A stretch of 64,000 nucleotides of DNA from Platanthera guangdongensis (lineage: Eukaryota; Streptophyta; Magnoliopsida; Asparagales; Orchidaceae). Below the pieces are notes generated by a model that worked only from the letters and a program-made list of their open reading frames with translations, ran no database searches and was not told the DNA's origin. The stretch lies in contig CM077151.1 of the NCBI GenBank assembly GCA_039583875.1, positions 106,534,609-106,598,608 of the forward strand, written 5' to 3'. Shown one piece after another: positions 57,563 through 64,000 of the stretch (position 1 is its first letter; each line of letters begins with the position of its first letter). The position numbers were made by a program, and so were the translations under genes.

Positions 57563-57789
57563 TTGTCTTGGTCTTTCCCTTTCGAATTTGTGGTCGAATT
57601 CTTTTGTGGGGTGGTGGGCATGTGTACGTACGAACCGTGTTAACACTAATGAACTCTTGAATGTCCACTTAGGAATGCAAATACATGTGTTTGAGGAACC
57701 TGCGCGTTCCTATATTATTGTTATTGCTTGTGTGCGTTCGCTAATGTGTATGTATTGTTCACCTATAGGTGACTTGGAGTGGTGCTAGG
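57563..57789 (+). other. Leader of Tekay-like element
   Basis: No ORF; no convincing primer-binding site found. Confidence 0.4.
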
Positions 57790-58917
57790 CAGTCGGAGCC
57801 CTAGCGTTCTGATGAAAGTACGGCACCAGCTGAGGTGTTGACACCTCCGCCGTCTGCAGAAACTGTGCGATTAGTTGTTGAGGCCTTGTTTGCGATGATT
57901 CAAGCACAGCCTACTAAGCAGCCGTAAGGGCAGGCGTAGCCGGGATTGAGGCTATAACAGGTTGTGGCGAGGCCAGAACCTGTTGCGGCTGTGGATCCTC
58001 GAGCAGCTGAGAGGCAGTTGAAGCAGTTCATGAGCTTCAATCCGCCTACATTTACAGGTATGGGATCCCCTACGCAGGCAGAGGATTGGTTGTCGCGCGT
58101 CAAGCGGATAATGAAGGCGATCAGGACGGAGGAAGACCAAAAGGTCACCTTGGCCACCTTCTTACTGGAAGGAGAGGCTCATTTATGGTGGGACGAGATG
58201 GAAGTACACCACTTAGCGGGCAGACAGTTAACACAAGTGTCAATTGAGGAGTTCTCCAGAATGTTCCTGGCAAAGCACCTACCAGCGGCACAGCGCATTG
58301 CCATGGAAAATGAGTTCTAAAGGCTGACATAAGGATAAGGCAGTGTTGAAACTTACCTGCATGAGTTCACGAGATTGGGACGGTATGCGGGTTCGATCTT
58401 CGTCGATGAGCAACGAAAAACTAATTGGTTCTATGAAGGATTGCAGGACAAGTTGCGATTTCTGCTTTCGAGTTCAGTGAACCAAGGGTTCCAGTCGTTG
58501 GTTGATACTGCGTGCGCGCTGGAGAAGGACATGAAGAGGGTGCAAGGGAAGCGAGCCTTGGCTGTGTCAAAGCTAGAGTTCAAGGAGCCCCGACCTGGGA
58601 AATCATATTATAAAAATAAATGGGGCAAGAGGTCCAAGTTTTCTGGACAAGATCCTTCTACGGTTGCATCGGGTGCAACGTCGGGGGCCACTTCGAGGCC
58701 GGAGACTCGTGTGTGCTTTACTTGTGGGCGAGTAGGGCATATATCCCGTGACTGTCGGGTTATTCCGCCGAAGGAAGAAAAGAAGGCGGGAGCGTCTTAT
58801 GGTGAGAAGGAAAAGGCAGTGGTGGAGTCCTCTACATCCCAGGCGCAGCCCCAAGTCTACAATCTTGGACTGCAGGAGGCCATCAAGCAAAGTGACGTCG
58901 TCACATGTACGATTTAA
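57790..58917 (+). pseudogene. gag: Tekay-like Gag with several stop codons
   Basis: One frame carries a gypsy Gag throughout: an N-terminal segment, then FMSFNPPTFTGMGSPTQAED, WWDEMEVHHL, FLAKHLPAAQR, RLGRYAGSIFVDEQRKTNW, a basic linker and the zinc knuckle CFTCGRVGHISRDC near 58712-58755. It is interrupted by TAA/TAG codons near 57925, 57937, 57952, 58318, 58330 and 58336. The start codon is not certain. Length fits a full Tekay Gag; nonfunctional. Confidence 0.8.
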
Positions 58918-59165
58918 GTTATTGCATTGTTTTGCTTATTGCATGCTTTGTTTGTGGCTTGTGTGTGATGTGATTGCCACAGGCTTTTTTATGATTCGTA
59001 ACACGCTAGCGAGAGCACTGTTTGATACAGGTGCTTCGCAATCATTTCTGTCTAAGGACTTCATAACTCGAATTGGAGTGCCTAGTCATGTAAAGACAGA
59101 GAGCATGAGGGTATTATTACCGAATGGGTGTGTGATGCTTGCGGATCGAGCTTGCGATGTGGTTG
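58918..59165 (+). pseudogene. pro: Tekay-like protease fragment
   Basis: Frame at 58983-59165 reads RALFDTGASQSFLSKDF (catalytic DTGA) and continues to the SIRE-like insertion at 59166. A frame change separates it from Gag. Confidence 0.8.
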
Positions 59166-60792
59166 TGTTGGAACACCCTATTGCTAATTTGGGTCAGGAT
59201 CACTATGTCTTTAGGAAACCTATTTTTGACCTCATTGTATAGATCTAAAGGTCAATTAGAATTGAGTCTAAGGGTTAGTAGTTAGGCTTGGAAGCTGCCC
59301 TCAAGACCAAGGTTTTTCAGTTTGGAGACTAAGTCATTTCGTCGAGCTCAGTACGACGAATCGTCGAACTCCAATCGACGATCGCTGAGCTCACTTCGAC
59401 GGATCGTCGAACTCCATTCGACGATCGCTAAGCTCAACTTCAACAAATCGTCAAACTCCATTCGACGATCTACGAGCTCAGTTCGACGATCTTGACTCCA
59501 ATATTGATTCTCTATCTTTGAGCTCAGTTCGACGATAGTGGAGCTCAGATCGACGATCTTTGTTATTGTCTAAGTCCAAATCGCTGAGCTCAGTTCGACG
59601 ATAGTAGAGCTCAGTTCGACGTTTTTCTAAAGAGCTAAATGATTTTCAAGATTCAAATTCAGAACAGTTAAGGAGTTATTGTCAGCAATTAATTCAGAAG
59701 ATCTTGTAGCCGTTTTCATTTATTCTGGACCAAGTTTCAAGGAATTATCAAGGAACGTTTCTTTGGACTTTCCCCCGGAAGACAATTGCAATAAAGGAAG
59801 TCAATTAATGACAGGCTAACGGCTATTCTTGACAGAGGATCATTTTCTATTCAGAACAAAAAGGAATAGAAGACAAGATTTTTGAATCTCTCAACATACA
59901 AGCAATCAAGAAGTAGAGAGTGCACAACAAGAAGAAGAAAAAATATTCTCTGCTACAACTCTTCTCTGGAACAACAGCTTTCTCAACAACAATCACTCAA
60001 GAGAAAAGAAAGAAAGCTGTAGACATTCTCTGTCTCAAGATTCTCACAAGAACACCATCACCAAAAGGAGATCATCAAATCTGAAATCTTCAGATCCCTT
60101 TTGATTCAAGTGTTCAAGGCCATCATCATTCAAGACTCCAGACACCTAACATTTCAGGTGTTGCTGAAATCATCAATTGCTGGAGATCAATCTCTGAAGG
60201 CCTATCACCCTACAACAAAGCTTCATTTCCTGAACATCTCAAGAACTCAGGGGGAGCTTTGACAACATCATATCCACATAGTCTTCTCAACTGCTTTGAG
60301 AAAGAGAAGACTTCCATCACTCTCTCATCCCCATCTCTGTAAAGGGTTTTTCAAACTCCCTTCAAACGTTTGTGCTTGGTTTTTGAGCACCTTATCAAAA
60401 GCTCATTGGTGGCAAGACACCTGATCAAAAAATCTGATTTGGTTTTTGAGCACCTTATCAAAAGCTCATTGGTGCCCAGGACACCTGATCAACTCATCCT
60501 GCAGTGGATTCCTACCTAGGGTGGTAGAAGAGTGGATGTACTCAAGTTTAGGGGAACCACCATAGCTCCTTGTGTCTTCTGGTTGCTTGTCTTTATTTTT
60601 GTTTCTAGCTGTGATTGGTTTGTGATCTGTGATTAGTTTCTTTTGTAGATTGTGATTAAATAGCTGTTGTGTTTAGATTTACTATTTGCTTCCCTATTCA
60701 CTCAAATTACAACAACTGTTGTAAAAAGTTTTTAAGCACCATACTCTATTCACCCCCCCTCTAGACTATATCAGATGTAGCTTGCACTTTCA
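59166..60792 (+). repeat. 5' LTR of second SIRE-like copy
   Basis: TGTTGGAACACCC...GCACTTTCA, 1627 bp, similar over its length to 34747-36306; palindrome array at 59338-59622. Confidence 0.93.
59338..59622. repeat. ATCGTCGA/TCGACGAT palindrome array
   Basis: About ten units as in the LTR at 34917-35202, with GAGCTC-containing links between them. Confidence 0.87.
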
Positions 60793-60794
60793 AT

Positions 60795-60806
60795 TGGTAT
60801 CAGAGG
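60795..60806 (+). other. Primer-binding site of second SIRE-like copy
   Basis: TGGTATCAGAGG, two bases after the LTR. Confidence 0.9.
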
Positions 60807-60923
60807 CAGGTTGGTTAAACATACCACACCTTGGTGGTTGCACAGGCTAACACCGGAACCCAAAGATTCCTAGTTAGATCTATTTTCTTTTGATTTTATT
60901 ATTAGATTTTATTTTCACAAATC

Positions 60924-62937
60924 ATGGCCCAAAACAAAGATTATGCTAGCACCAGACCTCCAGTGTGTAATCTGTCTAAGTTTGCACTTTGGAAAGCAAG
61001 GATTAGACTATACATGAATTCTATTGACGAGGACATTTTTAAATCTGTTTTGACAGTTTGTCCAAGACCTCCAGAGAACATAAGCACAAATGCTGTTCCA
61101 CCTCCATCAGGAACAGATGATGATATCAAGAAGTGGAAAGTAGCAGATGCAAAGGCTATGAATATCTTAGCCCAGACTATGTCTGATGACATATTCCAAA
61201 AGGTGGTTGAATGTAATTTAGCAAAGGAAATCTGGGATAAGCTCACTGAAATAGTCTCAGGATCAACTGATGAAAGAAAGGACAGGAGATCCCACCTCAT
61301 ATCCCAATATGAGAACTTCAAGAAGGGAGAAGCTGCGTCAGTTGGAGATATGTATAATAGACTCAGTCTGATAGTCAATGAACTCAAGACTTTGGATAAA
61401 GAGATCTCACAGATTGAACTGAATGATAAAATCCTAATGTGCTTCCCAAGTACTTGGGACTCAAGAATCTGGCCAATCAAGGATGCCAAAAGTCTGAATG
61501 AGATTACAACAGAAGCTCTCTTGGGCATGCTCAAATCTTATGAGCTGCTCATCAAGAACAGAGAAGAAGAGCAGAAAGCTGCCTCACCAGCCACAAGAAA
61601 AGAAAAGACAATAGCTTTCAAAGCAACTGAAGATCGGCCTGAAGACAAAGACACAGGCAATGATGAGCTGCTTAGTCTATTGGCCAAAAGATTTTACAAG
61701 ATGGCCAGAAAGGACTTCAGAAAGAGATCATACAGGGAGCATGATAAGCCAAGGTATGACAAGTCAAACAATAAAGAAATTGTTTGCTTTGGTTACAGGA
61801 AACCAGGGCACATTGTACCTGACTGTCCAGAAAACAAAAACAAGGACAGAAGGGACAAGAAGGAAAGAAGAAAAGACAAAGACTTCAAGAAGAATGGCAA
61901 TGGCAAACCCTCCTCAAGCAAGAACAAACACACGAGGAAGGGATTTGTTGCTGAATCTTGGAGTGATACTAAAGAGAAATCAGAACCTTCATCAAGCTCC
62001 AGTGATGATGAAGATGATGCTGAAGAGAAGGAGTTCTGCATCATGGCAATCAATGCCTCTCAACACAATTCAGATGCAGAAGAGTCAGAATCAGACTCAG
62101 AGACTCAACTTGAAGAGAACCAGGTAATTAGTTCTTTTGATTTCAATTCTGAGGACTTTAAGTCTGAGTTTAAAGCATTATGTTTAGACTTACTAAAATC
62201 TGAGAAGGAAATTATTTCTCTCAGAATTCAATTGTCTGAACATAGTTCTTTAAAATCAGAAAACCTCAAACTCTCTGAGGAGTTGGAGTGTTGTAGGGAG
62301 CAGATAGCTTCACTGAAAGGTGAGCTATCAGAGGTCAAGAAGCTTGAGAAATCCCTTAATGGGAGAAGTATCAAGCTGATGGACATCACAAGCACAGTGA
62401 ACTCCAGATTCAATAGTACACTGGGCTTGGGTGCTTCATCCAGCCAACCTATAGTTCTAACAACCCCAATCAAGTTCATTTCTGATAAAGGGAAGGGAGT
62501 TGTAGAGGTAGCTAGGAAAAATTTTGATCTGCCTAAGAAAACCAAGTTCCAGCAGAAATCGTCGAACAGAGCTCGACGATCGCCGAACGTAGATCGACGA
62601 TCTCAGGAAAAATCATCAAACTCAGGTCGATGATCTCTAATTCCTGAACTCTGCCACAGTCGACCGTCGAACAGAGCTCGACGATCTGACCCAAGATCGT
62701 CGAACGCAGCTCCACGATCGTCGAACAGAGATCAGAGCTTTGGAAATTCTTTCAACGGCAAATCAAAATCCAATCATAGGGGTCCTTCATCCCAAAGCTT
62801 TAACCCTTATACTGAATGGATAATACCTCCAAGGAGATATCATCCTGAAGGTTATAAGAGTCAACCTGGGATGTCTTTTATTTCTAAATTTAAAGGTTAT
62901 CAACCTAGGCCCAAGGTAAACTGGGTCAAAAACAAGT
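60924..62937 (+). pseudogene. gag: Gag of second SIRE-like copy, with stop
   Basis: Closely follows the intact Gag at 36440 from [13 protein letters not shown]. The zinc knuckle reads CFGYRKPGHIVPDC: the second Cys is replaced by Tyr, so zinc binding should fail. TGA at 62631-62633 interrupts the palindrome-encoded RRS repeat; neighbouring units have CGA there. Beyond it the frame runs on to NWVKNK and a stop at about 62935-62937, as in the intact copy. Confidence 0.9.
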
Positions 62938-62955
62938 GAATTACTTTATGTGCAG
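62916..62955 (+). other. Gag-pol junction, same 40-nt layout
   Basis: AAG|GTAAAC at 62916 and GTGCAG|GTGAAG ending at 62955; same length and frame relation as at 38492-38531. Confidence 0.4.
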
Positions 62956-64000
62956 GTGAAGACCTATACAACATCAAACCAACAATGGTACTTGGATAGT
63001 GGGTGTTCTAAGCACATGACAGGAAATAGGGACAACCTCACATCCTTTAAAGCCAAGCTTGGAGCCAAAGTCATATTTGGTGATTCAAACTTTGGACAAA
63101 CTAAAGGATATGGTGCAGTCCAGATTGGGACAGTAACATTCAAGAAGGTAGCCTATGTGGAAGGACTGAAGCACAATTTGATAAGTATCAGTCAGCTATG
63201 TGATGAAGGCTACCAGGTGACTTTCAGCAAAGCCTTATGCAAGATCAAGTCAGAGGACAACACAACTGTGTTGACAGGTAAAAGGAAAGGTAACATCTAC
63301 TTAGTAGATTTTCTTTCAACATATGTAGACATTTGCCTATTTAATTCTGTTTGTAGACCTAATGTTTTATGGCATAAGAGACTAGGATATTTAAACCTTA
63401 GAACCATTGCTAGGCTATTCAAGGACAACCTTATTAGAGGACTACCTTCTGGCCCCTACAAGAAGGAAGGACTCTGCAGGGCTTGTCAATTAGGCAAGCA
63501 AACTAAAACCAGTTTCAAATCACTTAATAAGAGTGATTCACCTAGGATTTTGTATCTGTTACACATGGATCTTTTTGGACCCATTACAGTACAAAGCTTA
63601 GGAGGGAAATCTTACACTTTAGTAGTTGTAGATGACTTCTCAAGATTCACATGGGTGTTCTTTCTGAGGAAGAAGTCTGATAACTTTAAGTGTTTGACAG
63701 AGTTTCTCAAATGTATACAGATTGAGTTCAATACTCACATTGCCCTGATCAAAAGTGATCATGGGACAGAGTTTGATTCTCTTGTTATGCAAGAGTTCTG
63801 TCAGAGTGAAGGGATCAGGCATACTTTCTCAGCTCCTAGAACTCCTCAACAAAATGGGGTAGCTGAAAGGAAAAATAGAACCCTTATTGAATCTGCCACT
63901 ACATTGTTGTCAGATGCTCACCTTCCTCTATCTTTTTGAGCAGAGGCAGTGAACACCTCCAACTATGTGTTGAACAGAAGTTTAATACATAAACTAAAGG
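62950..64000 (+). pseudogene. pol: Pol of second SIRE-like copy (protease, integrase; truncated)
   Basis: Protease [13 protein letters not shown], zinc domain WHKRLGYL...CRACQLGK, integrase [15 protein letters not shown] and NGVAERKNR are present. TGA at 63937-63939 replaces Trp (SFWAEA in the intact copy). The reading continues in the same frame to the window end. RT and RNase H would lie beyond 64000. Confidence 0.9.

Larger units (their letters stand above)
55209..59165 (+). mobile_element. Tekay-like Ty3/gypsy element, 5' part (LTR, gag, protease)
   Basis: LTR homologous to 8566-10962, then leader, Gag with stops, CCHC knuckle and protease, interrupted at 59166 by a SIRE-like element. 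The remainder is outside the window. Confidence 0.83.
59166..64000 (+). mobile_element. Second SIRE-like Ty1/copia copy, 5' part
   Basis: LTR (59166-60792), PBS, gag and the start of pol; same family as 34747-46898 but clearly older: nonsense codons in gag and pol and a changed zinc-knuckle Cys. Inserted in the protease of a Tekay-like element; continues beyond the window. Confidence 0.92.

Overview
The window looks like plant nuclear heterochromatin made entirely of LTR retrotransposons. Everything recognisable is Ty1/copia (SIRE-like) or Ty3/gypsy (Tekay-, CRM-, Tat/Retand- and Athila-like), the lineage set of flowering plants. I found no host gene, tRNA, rRNA or bacterial feature. The species cannot be named from the sequence.

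Layout. (1) 1-7632: minus-strand non-autonomous SIRE-like element with gag and an accessory ORF but no pol; its low-coordinate LTR runs off the window. It sits in the integrase gene of (2) a plus-strand Tekay-like chromovirus, 7633-~10962. (3) A minus-strand Tat/Retand element in three pieces: ~11210-15198, 28706-31086 and 49680-~50180. (4) Splitting it, a 13.5-kb non-coding Athila-like LARD, 15199-28705, with 5-bp TSD GCAGC. (5) Also splitting it, a minus-strand CRM-like chromovirus, 31087-49679, TSD CTAGG. (6) Inside that, a nearly intact plus-strand SIRE-like element, 34747-46898, TSD CCATC. (7) ~50181-54519: minus-strand Tekay-like remnant. (8) 54520-55208: start of another LTR. (9) 55209-59165: plus-strand Tekay-like LTR, gag and protease. 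(10) 59166-64000: a second, decayed copy of the SIRE family, cut by the window end.

The nesting gives a relative chronology: Tat/Retand, then CRM-like, then SIRE-like. Paired LTRs of the CRM-like and inner SIRE-like elements differ at only about a dozen sites by eye, so these insertions are recent. The inner SIRE-like element keeps open gag and pol with all catalytic motifs, joined across a short out-of-frame junction.

The most unusual signal is that nearly every LTR family here carries a dense array of short GC-rich inverted repeats, usually just upstream of a TATA-like box. One palindrome occurs in three places of the SIRE family: the LTR, the 3' end of the gag coding sequence (as a DRRS-type peptide repeat) and the spacer before the accessory ORF. 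Another is shared by the Tekay-like and Athila-like LTRs. A second theme is a homologous accessory ORF behind gag/pol in two SIRE-like elements, intact where pol is missing and broken where pol is intact. All similarity statements were made by eye.
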